DNA of 64,000 nucleotides from Syngnathus acus (GCF_901709675.1 NC_051100.1:6386001-6450000); one strand, 5' to 3'. Shown: positions 1 to 11,690, counted from the first letter of the stretch. The notes: generated by a model not told the origin, from the letters alone. Numbers and translations are program-made.

Positions 1-1560
1 CTCTGCGGAACAAATTCGTCATTGGCTATTTAATCAATTTATAAATATGAACTATTTAGTACTTCCAACGTAGATTGAAGGAGTCAGAAGTGAAGGCATC
101 TGCTCTTAAGCTTTTTCCTTTAATACCTTAAGTGGATCAGGTAGAGCTGAAGAAACTGCAAAATGCAACGAGTTCTGTGTCTAATAGTGGATATAAAACC
201 AATAAATAGTCTCATTGGAAACCACCCATATTCCCACTTTGTTTGGTTGTTCTGCGTGTTCCTGCGTCTGCAGTATTTGCAGGCTGGCTGAGGTCAACCG
301 GACGGTTTCAAGGAAGGACTAAACATAAACACAGTTGAAGGGAGGATACAGACACAAACTACTTTATCATGGAACATAAAACATAAAATAAAACCTCAAA
401 TCTTCTGAGCAGGGATTTTGCCGGGTCATTTTCTCTCTGGAAACTTGACATTTTCTTTCAGAAAAGCTCCCTATATTTCTCAGTGAAGGAGCTCGCAGCT
501 TGCAGTTCCAATTGTGGCTTCGTGGAGGCTCTTTGGCGCCTCCTGCTGTCGAAAGGTTTCATTCGCCTTCACTTTTTTTCTGTATGGCCTGAATAAATGA
601 AACTTCTTATTTCAGCATTGACAACATTGTTGGCAGCAGGTTGCCACCAGACGGCGCTACAGCAATGCTTTTATGTTGCACAAATACTTTTTCACTGCAG
701 GTTTGATTGGCTGCACCGCCTCAGAATTTCCACAGTGCCTGGTGTAGGTCACGTCAACTGGTAAATTTGGTAAGAAGCAGCCACGTTAGCTGGTTAACAG
801 CCAAAATTGGTAAAGAACACAATTCATGATCATTAGTACTTTTATGGCAAGAGCACAAAATATTGTATCTATCTAGCATTCAACCTTGGACAGCTTCATA
901 ACTTCATGGTCATTGACTGTGATGAAATGGCATATTCCCCTTCCACATGCATGTTTACTGACTCCCTGGACTCTGATCTGGAGGTCTACCATTCATCCAA
1001 CTGGTTTTTGGTGGTTACACTAAATAAACATCCTAAATTGGAACTGATATGCTCACATGGCAACGCCATATGCCGTGCATGCAATAAATGATACGAGACA
1101 GCCACCTTTTTGTAGCATTAATCTCATTTGACTATGGAAATCACATTTCGCTTTATACTACTCCTTTGTGAGTTTTGCAGGAGATCAATCTACAAAGCCA
1201 TTTTTAACCGCTTCTTCAATAGAATTAACATTGTGGATTGTTAACTTTCATTAACTTCAGTGACATGTCTAGCTTCTAGGGGTTGATTATTACCTTAAAA
1301 CTGAACTGTACTCCAGAAACTTCTGCACAGTAGCTACATGACCGTATGTTTGCTTTAGAGCACACATCAATACAAGGACGGGCACATTTACTGAAGTTGT
1401 GAAAGCTATTGTTTACATGAGCAACTTGGTGATCGATGTTGGTATTCATGCCACATGATTTTTATCAGATGGTCCAAGTTTGCTTGCTGGGTCTCTCCGT
1501 CTGTCGTCGATCTCAGCCTGGGATGGGCACTTCTCTGTCTATCATGGATCAGCTTAATGT
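1..1560. other. Non-coding left edge
   Basis: No exon with recognisable protein similarity is seen on either strand. An AATAAA-like signal lies in 'gaataaatgaa' near 590. The region is moderately AT-rich and ends at a CA microsatellite. It may hold UTR or regulatory sequence of a gene further left, but nothing in the sequence settles this. Confidence 0.5.
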
Positions 1561-1570
1561 TTAGCCCAAG

Positions 1571-1571
<1 letters not shown>

Positions 1572-1609
<38 letters not shown>

Positions 1610-1623
1610 CACACACACACACA
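1572..1623. repeat. (AC)n microsatellite
   Basis: About 25 AC dinucleotides, interrupted once by ATGC. It lies just upstream of the putative 5' UTR exon of the TMEM229B-like gene. The long reading frames crossing it in both directions are artefacts of the simple repeat. Confidence 0.95.
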
Positions 1624-1639
1624 AGGGATTAAAAAGCCA

Positions 1640-1713
1640 CAGGGAAACATGCTGTCCGAGGATGGAGGCGCGCGTAGTACATGAGAGGAGAGCACAAGGT
1701 GGCGGCCACTCAG
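1640..1713 (+). other. Putative 5' UTR exon of TMEM229B-like gene
   Basis: A GC-rich stretch with CpGs ends in a strong donor, CAG|GTGAGAAT, at 1713/1714. The next plausible acceptor is TTCTTGGTGGCAG at 2377/2378, 47 bases before the inferred start codon of the TMEM229B-like gene. The left boundary is not determined. This is inference from splice signals only. Confidence 0.35.
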
Positions 1714-2424
1714 GTGAGAATTACGGACGTTAACTCAATCTTAATGACTGCTCATGTTCATAATTGGTGTATCCTTTAATGTATCCTTTATTGGCAATGG
1801 CAAAAAATAACGGATGGAGCTCGAGTTATTGTATTATAGTTAACTGTTAAGGAAATACAATGAAGTTGCAATGAAATCTGCCTCATCTGTTTTATTATGA
1901 GAAAAAAAAACTTTGAGTTTGAAATGCTAGTGCGCTTTTTCTAAGTCTTTGCTTGGCTAAGGTCACCTAGTGTCTCTTTAATCCTAATTAGAGAAGGCAC
2001 ACAAGATTGTCAGTCCTTGAGCTGACACGCCATTATTGGTCAGTTTGAAAGCAACATTTTTGGTATTCAACTGTGGTAGCAACTATTTTAATTCTTAATA
2101 TAGTCCCTCAAAAGGAAATTCAACCCACACTCCAATATTTATGTTTTTTTGCACACCACACATAGAACTTAAGCTGGACAGAAGCCAGCAAGCAAACTAC
2201 AACTTTTTTTTATTTTGATACATTTGTATCTGTAATGGAACACAACCAAAGCACAAATCTTTACGGACTGATCTGATTCAAGATTCAAGAGTTTTTATTC
2301 GCCTTGCTGTATTGGAGCCAAAAATGTTATAATGGATGTTTTTTCACAGTGCACTAACAAGCTTTTCTTGGTGGCAGGACATGTTGGACACAATGACCCG
2401 GCAGAATTTTCTGACAGGGTTTCC

Positions 2425-2859
2425 ATGTGTTCCCTCTCTGTGTTGGCTCGTCTCTACGTGTACGCGTTGCACGGCTGCCTCTGTGAAGTGACTTTCACTG
2501 CTGTGCTGGACTGGTGCAGCATCCAGGACAGGAGGATGATGGGATACAGCAGCCTGTGGGCGCTGCCTATGTATGCCACTGCAATCTATCTGATGGAGAA
2601 TCTGAGAAGCTGGTTGCTGACTCATCATCAAGGACTCTCCGTGCGTCTGATAACCTACACGCTTTTCATCTACCTGTGGGAGTTCACCTGGGGGAGCGCG
2701 CTCAGGCTGCTGGGGGCTTGTCCTTGGGACTACTCGGGTTATAAATACAATCTGGGAGGAGTGGTGACTTTGGAGTATGCACTACCTTGGGCGCTTGCAG
2801 CCTTCTTAGCAGAGCAACATGTGATCAAAAATACTCTGAGGATAAGAATGTGCAAGTGA
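2425..2859 (+). CDS. TMEM229B-like multi-pass membrane protein
   Basis: Encodes a 144-residue member of the TMEM229 family, integral membrane proteins of unknown biochemical function. Visible family signatures are YVYALHGCLCEVTFTA near the N-terminus, YTLFIYLWEFTWG in the middle, ACPWDYS, and TLEYALPW followed by a C-terminal NTLRIR block. These line up with human TMEM229B (167 residues) along the whole chain, with three to four hydrophobic segments. An upstream in-frame ATG at 2332 would add 31 residues without family similarity. The ATG at 2425 is preferred because a splice acceptor at 2377/2378 would remove the upstream one. The whole CDS is in one exon. An AATAAA at 3284-3289 probably ends the transcript. 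It is tail-to-tail with haao. Nearness to plek parallels the human PLEK2-TMEM229B neighbourhood, so it may be an ohnolog rather than the TMEM229B orthologue itself. Confidence 0.85.
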   Translation: MCSLSVLARLYVYALHGCLCEVTFTAVLDWCSIQDRRMMGYSSLWALPMYATAIYLMENLRSWLLTHHQGLSVRLITYTLFIYLWEFTWGSALRLLGACPWDYSGYKYNLGGVVTLEYALPWALAAFLAEQHVIKNTLRIRMCK

Positions 2860-3283
2860 ATGTTTATTGCTACCAATTGGGCTTCCAGCAGCTGCTATCA
2901 GCAATTATTTTGGAACAAAGGACATTAAAGCAAATTTATGATCCCCCCCACTGTTTTTATATGCAATTATGTTCGACTCCTTTTCCATGTATAATCGGTT
3001 TTTCAATCTATTTTTTGTTTTTATTGAATCAGATTTTTTTTCTATTCAGATTTGAGATATTACATCTCATCAAAAATGGCTGCAGCATTTTTATCCAATG
3101 TGCAAGAAGACAATGTGACTTTATTGCGAAAACGTTACAAGTATGTAAATTTCTCATCATCAAATGGAATTTTTTCAACAATGCCAACAGCAATTTAGTC
3201 ATTCACCACAGCCGTCGCCAATAAGCAGGCCAAAGGGGTTCACATATTTCCAACCTGCACTCTGAATTTGACATGGTGTGTAC

Positions 3284-3289
3284 AATAAA
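3284..3289 (+). terminator. Poly(A) signal, TMEM229B-like gene
   Basis: AATAAA, 425 bases after the TMEM229B-like stop codon and 190 bases before the convergent haao stop codon. It is the first canonical signal downstream on this strand. Confidence 0.5.
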
Positions 3290-3478
3290 CACATGAAATA
3301 ATATAACTAGTATTTGTGTGGTATTAGTTTAATTAAACTAGTGTTGGTCTGTTGATTTGATATCAATGTCACACAGGTCAGGTCACTTTTGATGAGCAAT
3401 TATGCAGTAATACATTTTCCATGATTGCATTTTTATGCCTGAGGAATTTCTGAGTGTGGCATTTGTTGGCAGGTGTGA

Positions 3479-5679
3479 TCAGTGTCTTTTACGCTCAGGG
3501 TTTTGAACCACAACCAGTGCAACAGTCTGGACATCTCTCTTCCACTGGTACCTACATGAGCAGAAAGGAAAATAAACTGCATTAAAAAAAATCATTACGA
3601 GTGATATGCTCCATGTAAATTGATTGAATGATCGATGGATAATCATTGCGAATACTAGAGTGTAGGCTACTGACTGTGTGTGCTCGGGAATGAGTAAACT
3701 GTCTCCGGCAGAGAGCTCAAACTCCTGCTCATTCATGGTGACCGCTGATGATCCCTCCTGACATGAAAAGCAGAAGGGGAGATACTATGATTTTTATTTT
3801 TCTTATTAATTTTGCAAAATGACACAAAAATGGGCAAAAAGACCAACACGCTGTTATAAGTCTTATTCAAATGAATGATTTACATTCTTGCAAAAGGTTC
3901 CATGTCTAAAATCATTCGTACATAATATATTGATAGAACATACCAGTTGCCAAATCCATACATCACTTTGTGGCAAGGGTGCCTCAGACAAACCAGGTCC
4001 AAACATAGTTACCTGTCAGGGTTATAAAGAACTGTATTATTTCATTTTTATACTTACGAGCACCTCTTTGAAAATATAAATAGGTTATGTATAAATATAA
4101 ATAGGTTTGATTATTTTAATGAAAATGTCCCATCCCTCATTGTACCTCCGTCTCAAACTGTGCACCAAAGATGTTAATGGGGCTGCCGTTGGCAAGGAAT
4201 GTTTTTTGTTTTTCCAGCCAGGACTTAAAGCAGAATGGCGACATCACGTTCATGTTGTTCATCTGGAATGGAGGATCTCTGAAGACTTCATCTGCCCCCA
4301 AAAAATATGAATGATCATAAAATTCTGAACAAGTTAAACAATTGCAGATCAGAAACAGCAGCTCACTCGGATCAGGTTTCCCCGTCTTGTACTGCATTGA
4401 TGCCAAGAACCTGATAATAAAAGGCACTTTATCTTAAATCGAGTCTGACCAGTGTGTAAACATGAAATGAGCTTTTCTTACTCTTGGATTATCGGCACCA
4501 GCTGGGTTCCGAGATTTTTGCAGTAGAACCATTTCTCAAACAGGATGTCAGTTGTGTTGTCAACATAGTACCTGAAGGCACCAGCACATGTTTGTGTCTA
4601 CATAATGACTGAACCAGAAAAACACACATGCATTTTGCATAATAACAAAAACAAAATCATGCATTACAAAATGACCGGTCAGCTACATTTCATCTTAATC
4701 TATTATTCGGCCATTTTCATTTTTTTTTTCCAAGTAAGATGAATGCATCACCTGAGGCAGTCAGTCTCAGCGAGCAGCCGTTTCCTCTCTACCACGAGTC
4801 CCACCGTATTGGCCTGTCTCTGAGGGGAATGGGGGATCCGAGCAGGCAGCAGAAACATCTGAAAATGAAAAAAAAGACGATTTCAAGAGAAGCATTATCA
4901 ATGGAACTGCTACATATCAGCATCTCATATGATAAAATCCAATTAAAAACAAAAAATTTGATCTGGAAGGAGAGGCACGTATTTATACTCTATGTTTTTT
5001 ATGAAATGCTATTCATGCATTGGCAATTTCAGCTCACCTCTCCCTCCTTGATGTGCACATCCTTGTGCTTGCCATTTTCAATCACCTTCAGACACATGTC
5101 CCCCTTCAACTGGTAGAAAAGCTGTTGGAAATACAGTGTACAAAGTTGTTGATCATTTTATAATAAGGCAACATCAACCTACAGTTTGCCTCTTGTCTGG
5201 GTATACAGTGATGTATAGGTGAGTTCATGGAGGATAGGTGTGACCTGAGCAGGGGCACACAGGGGATTTCACTACAGTATCAGTATAAACACAAATAAAG
5301 CTGCTGGGGACTTACGGGGACGAGCTGATACATTGTGGCTAAACAATACTAAAGTGATTAAAAAAAAAGTCTACCTGATTGTTTCTATGATAAAACAGTT
5401 ATTTGCCAAGTTGTCATACCTCCTCCCCTTCTTCTATATGGTAATCCTTCCTGGTATTTGGTCCTCCAACAAACATAATGTTTAACTGGGAAAAGTGCCT
5501 GAATGAGATATAAAAACAACAATGAAACAAACGAGCATTCCATTTCTTGATGATGCCAGATCGGAAATCTCTGAATCTCAGCTTACTCACATCAGCTTGT
5601 TGCAGACTGGTGGCAGGAAATGATTCTGGTTCTCTGCTATCCATTTGTCCACATTCACAAGAAGATGATTATCATTCAT
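3479..5679 (-). CDS. haao: 3-hydroxyanthranilate 3,4-dioxygenase
   Basis: Cytosolic non-haem Fe(II) cupin enzyme of the kynurenine pathway. It opens the ring of 3-hydroxyanthranilate to give the precursor of quinolinate and NAD+. Ten exons were assembled on the minus strand: 5591-5679, 5420-5498, 5038-5121, 4752-4858, 4482-4571, 4367-4410, 4146-4291, 3944-4012, 3675-3757, 3479-3551. They total 864 nt, or 287 residues plus TGA, against 286 in human. All junctions keep phase and have GT-AG ends. Family blocks include [37 protein letters not shown] and LFEKWFYC. The Fe ligands are expected at His50, Glu56 and His94 and the substrate-binding Arg at 46; all are present. The start is the first Met in family register (MNDNH); an upstream in-frame Met exists but would add unrelated sequence. 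The ninth exon's donor is GTCAGT, slightly unusual but forced by phase. The gene is head-to-head with mcfd2. Confidence 0.95.
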
Positions 5680-5872
5680 TATTTCAATCGAAGTTTGGGG
5701 CCTTGCTGCTGTATTATGCCACGATGGCCTCTTTTCTCTTACTACATGAAGCAGCCTGACTTTTTCCTTAAAGTCCAAAATGCAAAAGTAGGCAGTGGCA
5801 ACTGGGAGGAGTTTTGCAGTGGTGAAAGGTCACTTGCATTTTAGCAAGTCATAACATTTGTTACAGTTGTGC

Positions 5873-5931
5873 AATAATAATAATACTAATAATAATAATA
5901 GTAATAATAATAATAATAATAATACTACTAC

Positions 5932-5968
<37 letters not shown>

Positions 5969-5988
5969 CATAATACTACTACTACTAC

Positions 5989-6024
<36 letters not shown>

Positions 6025-6056
6025 TAATAATAATAATAATAATAGTAATAATAATC
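5873..6056. repeat. (AAT)n microsatellite
   Basis: About 180 bases of AAT/ATA trinucleotides with scattered ACT and AGT variants. It lies between the divergent start regions of haao and mcfd2, so it separates or sits inside their shared upstream region. The poly-Asn and poly-Ile reading frames across it are artefacts. Confidence 0.97.
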
Positions 6057-6165
6057 AACTTCGTGTCAAATGTCTTTCAGAATGAATAGCATTAGGTTTC
6101 AATCGTGAAAATGTCCTAATTATGTAGTCTGTAGATTTTTTTTTTTTTTCAGCGTCAAAAAGCGA

Positions 6166-6352
6166 ATGAAAATGCAGCAAAATATATGGCGGTATATATC
6201 TTGTTTTACTTATATCGTCTTTGCCAACAACAACCAATCACAATACGATGTCGTGTACAAGGTGGAACTACGGCAAGCGGCTAGGTTTGGCAAACCTGTG
6301 ACTGTTCCTGGCTACTCAACACCAAGGAGCGGAACAGTCAACTTGGAGTCAG
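6166..6352 (+). other. Putative 5' UTR exon of mcfd2
   Basis: Ends in a donor, GAGTCAG|GTAAAAT, at 6352/6353. The coding exon's acceptor (TTTTTCCCTGCAG) is at 6839/6840, 17 bases before the mcfd2 ATG. A single 5' UTR intron is therefore likely. The transcription start is not determined; the left limit given is nominal. Confidence 0.45.
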
Positions 6353-6856
6353 GTAAAATAAAAGAAACGTATGCAGCTCTGTGCTTACTATTTATTGAAA
6401 CGAATTCCATTGCAATAATATGTGCCGCACAGTGAACGCATTGGAAATAATATATCCGTGCTAGCTGCCGTACAACAAGCAGATTTGCGGCAACGTCATT
6501 GCAATCAATGTATCCTCGTATTTTGCTGTCAATTATTATTTCAAATCATAGTGTGTAATACGATTGAATTTTCTTATACTTTCCAGCTAAAATCACCCTT
6601 AATTTTTTCCCAACCATCTAATGGTAAAAAAAAAAAAGTTGCAATACGTCGATGACATGGCTAAATGAACAAAGATATATCATGGCACACAGCACACTAA
6701 TGTGCCACAGCGCCGTGGTTGGGAATCAGTGTTTAAGTTTATATAACTAGAAAATCATTAACTGAAGTCTTTACTCGAGTGCCAAATTGCAACACGATAC
6801 AGCAGCACAATAATCTTTCTTGTAACTTTTTCCCTGCAGGTGTCTCTTGCAACAAA

Positions 6857-7739
6857 ATGAAACATCACAGTCTCCTCCTTTTCTTGTCCTCCTGTCTTCT
6901 GAGTGTCCTCTCTCATGTGGACGCTGAGCATCAGAGACAGCAGCCCATTGTCGAGAGTGCAGCTCACTTATCCGGCCACGGTCGCCTTGACAAAAACATG
7001 ATCCAGGATAAAGAGTGAGCGATGCTTCCAAATTGCACAAGCGATTACACTTTGCACACACCCAGCTTGCAGTGTGCAACAATTTGTCTCTTGTCTCACA
7101 GCCACATTATGGAGCATTTAGAGGGTGTGATTGACAAACCAGAGAAGGACATGTCACCTCAGGAGCTTCAGCTTCATTATTTTAAGATGCACGATTATGA
7201 TGGCAACAACCTGTTAGATGGGCTGGAGTTGGCTACAGCGATCACCCACGTCCACAGAGAGGTAGGAATTCAACCCCCATTTTTTGTGGCTTTAATCAAT
7301 AATTCTTTTGATGAAGGGCTTAAATCGCAGTGCAATTGAATGAATGTCAATTATTTTTTGACTTTTTGCTATTTGAGAACTTGCCCACTACACCTGGTAT
7401 CTATCTCCTGCAAATAGCAGGTGGTCCATTGTTCATGTATCGTGAATTGTTATGTCATTTCATTGTCTATAGCTTTTTTTTTTATTTTTTTTTTAATTCA
7501 AAGTGACTCAGCTGAGTGGTAGGATGGCGCCCTCTATTGACCAGCTTGTCTTCACATGACTGCAGCTGCTTTTTACATGTACTTTTGGTTATTTGTTTGT
7601 TGTTTAGGAGAGAGGGGAGGACAGCAAGCCAATAGGAGAGGAAGATCTCATGAAGCTGATCGATGAAGTTCTGAGGGACGATGACAAGAACAATGACGGT
7701 TATATAGATTATGCAGAGTTTGCCAAATCACTCGAGTAA
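6857..7739 (+). CDS. mcfd2: Multiple coagulation factor deficiency protein 2
   Basis: Soluble EF-hand protein of the early secretory pathway. In mammals it forms a calcium-dependent complex with LMAN1 (ERGIC-53) that carries coagulation factors V and VIII from ER to Golgi. Three coding exons: 6857-7014, 7102-7261, 7608-7739, together 450 nt, or 149 residues plus TAA (human 146). An N-terminal signal peptide of about 24 residues (Leu-rich, ending ...SHVDA) is followed by a variable linker. Then comes LDKNMIQDK and the near-invariant core [33 protein letters not shown]-hand 1 ([12 protein letters not shown]) is split from EF-hand 2 ([14 protein letters not shown]) by the last intron. The chain ends EFAKSLE. 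The ATG is the first after a strong acceptor and gives the signal peptide. Candidate poly(A) signals are ATTAAA at 8544 and AATAAA at 8779, the latter inside or next to the convergent prop1 3' end. Confidence 0.96.
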
Positions 7740-8856
7740 TACGTCACCCTGCACAATACTGTTTTCTTTTTTATGTTCACAACAAAGCTGCAAAGGAGCA
7801 ATGGCTTTCCGTAAGAGCGCCAGTCTCTTTTGCAAGGACCAGTCAGTTTTGTTAGTAGCAAATTATGTTTACTCTCTCATCTGGAGCAGTAAACCTGCCG
7901 GTTCAAAACAGTAGACCGAGCAATTCAGGCTAACTCATGCAAGCAAAATCTTCCATGCAAGCATTTTCCATTCTTGTAGTTTCCTACAATTAGTGCCTCG
8001 TTAAAAGCTGATTCACATCAAACGACCAATGAAAAGTTGTCTGCCACTGGGACAGTGTATAAGCGCTGTATAGTGCCGCTACTTGCAGCATTTTAGGCTG
8101 AAACCTGCTATTTCTTCCTGAAAGTTGTATCTTGGTGATGAATGTCTAAAGTATTCTACGTATGAGCCAATAGCTGTCATCCTCACCGTGTTCGTGCATC
8201 CAGCGGGTACGTGACAGGAAAACATGAATGTAACGCAGTGCTGTCCTGTGCAATGCTGTCTCTATCACTGAACAAGACTAGTCGCCTTGCTGCTGTTTAG
8301 TTGGTCAACCCATGAAGCTAAGCTCACGCACAACATGCTCATACATATACGCGCACACACACAACTTCACATATAAGCTGCCTCGAGAAAAACAGCTTTC
8401 AAATTGTCAAATTCATCTGTGATTTTTGATAATGTACAGTTTGTTATTCTATAAATATATATTTTGTCATCTTGTATCTATTCTTCACAGGTTGTTTAAT
8501 ACAAATATTTAAAAACATGCATAATAGAACTAGAATGTGAACTATTAAAATCTGTTAACAATGTTATTGTTTTTTTTATTGATTTTGCCGACCCCAGCTA
8601 ATACACACCTTAAAAAAAACGACTTAAAATAATGAAAAATAACGTTTACACAATTTTTTTGTTCCGTCTGAGCTGTATACAATGATATTGTGGCTATGAA
8701 CACCAGCAGCACAATTATTGCTCAAGAGTAAAACATTTGAAAATCTGATCATTTGAAAATATTCTCATCCAAGTCACAAATAAAACATTACAGAGAACAT
8801 GCATGTACTTAGGTTTGCTGATACATGCTTCATTCTAAGTTGGAACTCTAAAATGC
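7740..8856. other. Convergent 3' UTR / intergenic region, mcfd2 and prop1
   Basis: No further coding exon is seen. It holds the mcfd2 3' UTR on the plus strand and the prop1 3' UTR on the minus strand. TTTATT at 8575-8580 on the plus strand reads AATAAA for prop1, 277 bases past its stop. The two transcripts may overlap here. Confidence 0.55.
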
Positions 8857-10601
8857 TTAGCTCCAATGAGAGGAGGGCTCCAGGGGCTGCATGGATGTCA
8901 AAGAGAACATTGTTGAGGTCAGGTTGCTCCTCACATGACTGTACCATTCTTCATGCTGCTGCTGAGAGCTCACCTGCGGTGTGACGGAAGGACACGAGCT
9001 GATGGGACCTTGGGGGTGATGGGGGTACACTCTGGCAGGCAGCACCGCAGTGACGTGTGGAATGTGGCCCAGGGGCTGGCCGTAATACTGCCGGGCCATG
9101 GATGGTGCCACATGCATGCTGCCCAGTAGTGCCCTGTGGCCCGACATCATACCCAGTGGGTGCACTTTTTGGGAGACCCGCTCATGCTTGCGCTGTTTGG
9201 CTCTCCTGTTCTGAAACCACACCTGTTGACATGCAGACAAGAGGCAAATGTCCTGCAGTCATTCCTGACATTTTAGTACAATAGTGTTAGCAAGCAAATT
9301 GCTTTTTCAAATTTATTTTTCCTTAATTCTTGATGTACAACAATTCTATGAATTCATATTTCTCTCGGAATCACGGGAAAGTCCATTTTAAATCTGCCCA
9401 ACTTAAATTGGATTGAAGTTTGTCGCCTTGAGTTTGACCTATTTTTGAAATGGTAAACAGTATTTTTAAATTCTGCTGGTTCACCCCAAAAAAAACTAAC
9501 CCCTAACCCTCATCATTTTGGAGTAAAAAAAGTTGACTATCGTCTGTCCAGTCCCTAGCAGGTACCTGAATGCGAGCCTCGTTGAGCTTGGTGATTCGGG
9601 CCAGCTCCTCTCTGTAGTAGATGTCAGGATACTGGTTCTGTCCAAAGGCCATCTCCAGATGTTGCAGCTGCTTGTGGCTGAAGGTGGTGCGGAGGCGCCT
9701 CCTCACCGGAGACTGAAAGGCTCGACTCCGTCGACTAACACTCGCAGCCACAGAGGTCTCACACAATGACCCCTTGCTCAACGAATCTCCAATCTCTGCT
9801 TTCAGGATGAACAAAGAGGGTGAGGTTTTGCACCTTTACTTCAAGACAATTCCTCAGATCCTGTTTCCTCATTTTCTTGCATTTCCCACGTTGGCATCCC
9901 GCAAAAAGCATGACTTAACTCGTTAGCTCAATGATGACGTTTTTGATAAAAGAGGGATTACCCAGACTTGATGGTTCCCACTGCCATGAGGCAACATGAG
10001 AGCCAGAGAGCTTTTGCAGCCAAACACAAGCTTGTGAGAAAAAGTTACCAGAAACGCAGGGATTTGACGCAGATTATTTCCACAACTACCAGCAAAGGGA
10101 CTAATTTGCCAGAGTGGGGGACTGAGCTAACCTTGCCCTGTCACGCAAAAAAAGGCCAATTTGAGTCGTCTATGTTGCTTGCAATTTAAATGTGACAGTG
10201 ATGTCATTCTTCATTTTATTCATATTCATTATATATATAAAATACTGTATATATAATACTGTCACACATACCAGTGTCACCATTATATGCATGCATTATT
10301 CACCATTATCATTATTCATATATATATATATAAAATGTATTTAATTTTAGTTTATATTCATTGTATACAGTCTGTATTCAATCTATTCTATTCTACATTA
10401 TAGGTGTACACTAAAATGTAATGAATTAAAAATAACTGCTACGATGGCATTGTTTTTCCCAAATGGTAAAAGAAGGATTATGAATAAATATGGTTTTGCA
10501 AACTTACCTGCAGTGGAGCTGACAGTGGCCATGCTAGAGTACACATCAGAACAGTCCTGGTGGCTCCTCGTTGCATCCCCTGTTACTTTTACTTGGGCCA
10601 T
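8857..10601 (-). CDS. prop1: Paired-like homeobox protein PROP1
   Basis: Pituitary transcription factor; in vertebrates it acts upstream of pit1/pou1f1 in the somatotroph, lactotroph and thyrotroph lineages. Three exons: 10508-10601, 9566-9795, 9222-... down to 8857 (366 nt to the TAA), giving 229 residues (human 226). The homeodomain begins [10 protein letters not shown] and ends [10 protein letters not shown], with Gln50-Asn51 in WFQN. Its intron falls between homeodomain residues 46 and 47, the classic paired-class position. The [20 protein letters not shown] segment matches PROP1 better than other paired-like genes. The C-terminus ends [12 protein letters not shown], recalling the mammalian LEPSKSWN tail, and EEWYSHV recalls EDWYPTL. 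The start is the first in-frame ATG of exon 1 (10601). Reading frame continues upstream without an ATG. A second Met lies 23 codons on. Confidence 0.93.
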
Positions 10602-10837
10602 CGCTGCACTGTTCACTGATGGGATGGTCAGCGCTATGTGGCCATCCAACACTTGCACACACAGCCCAGCACCAGCAATGTCACGTGTCTCCTTACCTTT
10701 GTGTTCTCAGGTGTGGATGAGAGCCTGGGACCAATGTGACATAACAGGGTGAGTGAAATCAAATATTTCAGTTTTTAGTTTGTTTGGCAAGTATTTTTGC
10801 TTGCAGATCATTGGGCTCATGCAGTGGATTGTGATTG

Positions 10838-10890
10838 ATAAATTTAGTAAGATTTAATTTATTTTTTGCTGTTAGTTAGTTAGTTAGTTG

Positions 10891-10941
<51 letters not shown>

Positions 10942-11081
10942 CTTAGAGACTTTATGTCAAATTGATTTATAAATTTAGTAAGATTTAGTTTATTTTTTGC
11001 TGTTAGTTAGTTAGTTCTTAGAGACTTTATGTCAAATTGATTTATACATTTAGTAAGATTTAGTTTATTTTTTGCTGTTAC

Positions 11082-11139
<58 letters not shown>

Positions 11140-11160
11140 CTTAGAGACTTTATGTCAAAT
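10838..11160. repeat. Compound (TTAG)n tandem array
   Basis: Three tandem copies of a unit that contains 'ttagtaagattta', 'attttttgctgtta', a run of TTAG tetranucleotides and 'cttagagactttatgtcaaatt'. The TTAG runs differ sharply: about 17, 3 and 14 repeats. So an expandable tetranucleotide sits inside a larger duplicated unit. It lies upstream of prop1, 0.2-0.6 kb from its start codon. Confidence 0.93.
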
Positions 11161-11389
11161 TCGCAGAAAGAAATTCTTTATTATGCAGGCTGTGTGTGAC
11201 TGATGAAATCTTTCACATTCTCTTTCACATATGAAGGATAAAATATAGGACAAGTGACTCAACATTTGAACACAACTACCATCCATTGTGATAATTGATC
11301 TCAAAATAAAATATATGAATCTGAATGATTTAAATGAAAAACTCATGATTTATGAAATATCCTTGGCGAGAAGCTGATTACACGTTGGA

Positions 11390-11610
11390 CTGGCCACTCA
11401 TGGGGCACTTATGGAGTGTGCCAGAAACGTTCCAGGACTGATGTTACAAAAAGCTGTGGATGGACGATTAATTGCACGGAGAAAATCCACACCAGACTGA
11501 GGAGAATATGCAAATTCCACACAATAACACGGAGCTAAGATTCTACCCCCAATCCTCAGAACTGTGAGACAGATGTGTGTAACCAATAGTCAGTCCATAA
11601 TGCCACACTG
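11390..11610 (-). repeat. Teleost interspersed repeat fragment (reverse)
   Basis: In reverse complement it contains the words 'ctcacagttctgagg' and 'tggaatttgcatattctcc', which I recognise as part of a very common interspersed repeat in fish genomes. A forward copy with the same words lies at 58640-58872. Family assignment is not attempted. Confidence 0.6.
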
Positions 11611-11615
11611 GTTTA

Positions 11616-11690
11616 ATAGAATAGAATAGAATAGAATAGATCTTTATTTGTCATTGTCACATGTACAACGAAATTTAATATAATTCTTCC
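11616..11690. repeat. (TAGAA)n plus interspersed repeat end
   Basis: A run of AATAG/TAGAA pentamers is joined to 'tctttatttgtcattgtcac' and 'atgtacaacgaaattt'. The latter is a common tail seen in retroposon-like repeats of fish. It abuts the previous fragment. Confidence 0.6.

Noticed and set aside
1406-1733. Two reading frames across the CA repeat
   Set aside because: Low-complexity Thr-His or Cys-Val runs from (AC)n; no family similarity.
5858-6085. Poly-Asn and poly-Ile reading frames
   Set aside because: Translation of the (AAT)n microsatellite; no gene structure.
7022-7339. Complete 105-codon protein at the second mcfd2 exon
   Set aside because: Its ends run into introns; only 7102-7261 is coding, as an internal exon of mcfd2.
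10398-10658. prop1 start at 10658
   Set aside because: The codon there is GTG, not ATG; the first in-frame ATG is at 10601 and gives a protein of normal PROP1 length.
10838-11160. Interstitial telomeric repeat
   Set aside because: The unit is TTAG, not the vertebrate TTAGGG.
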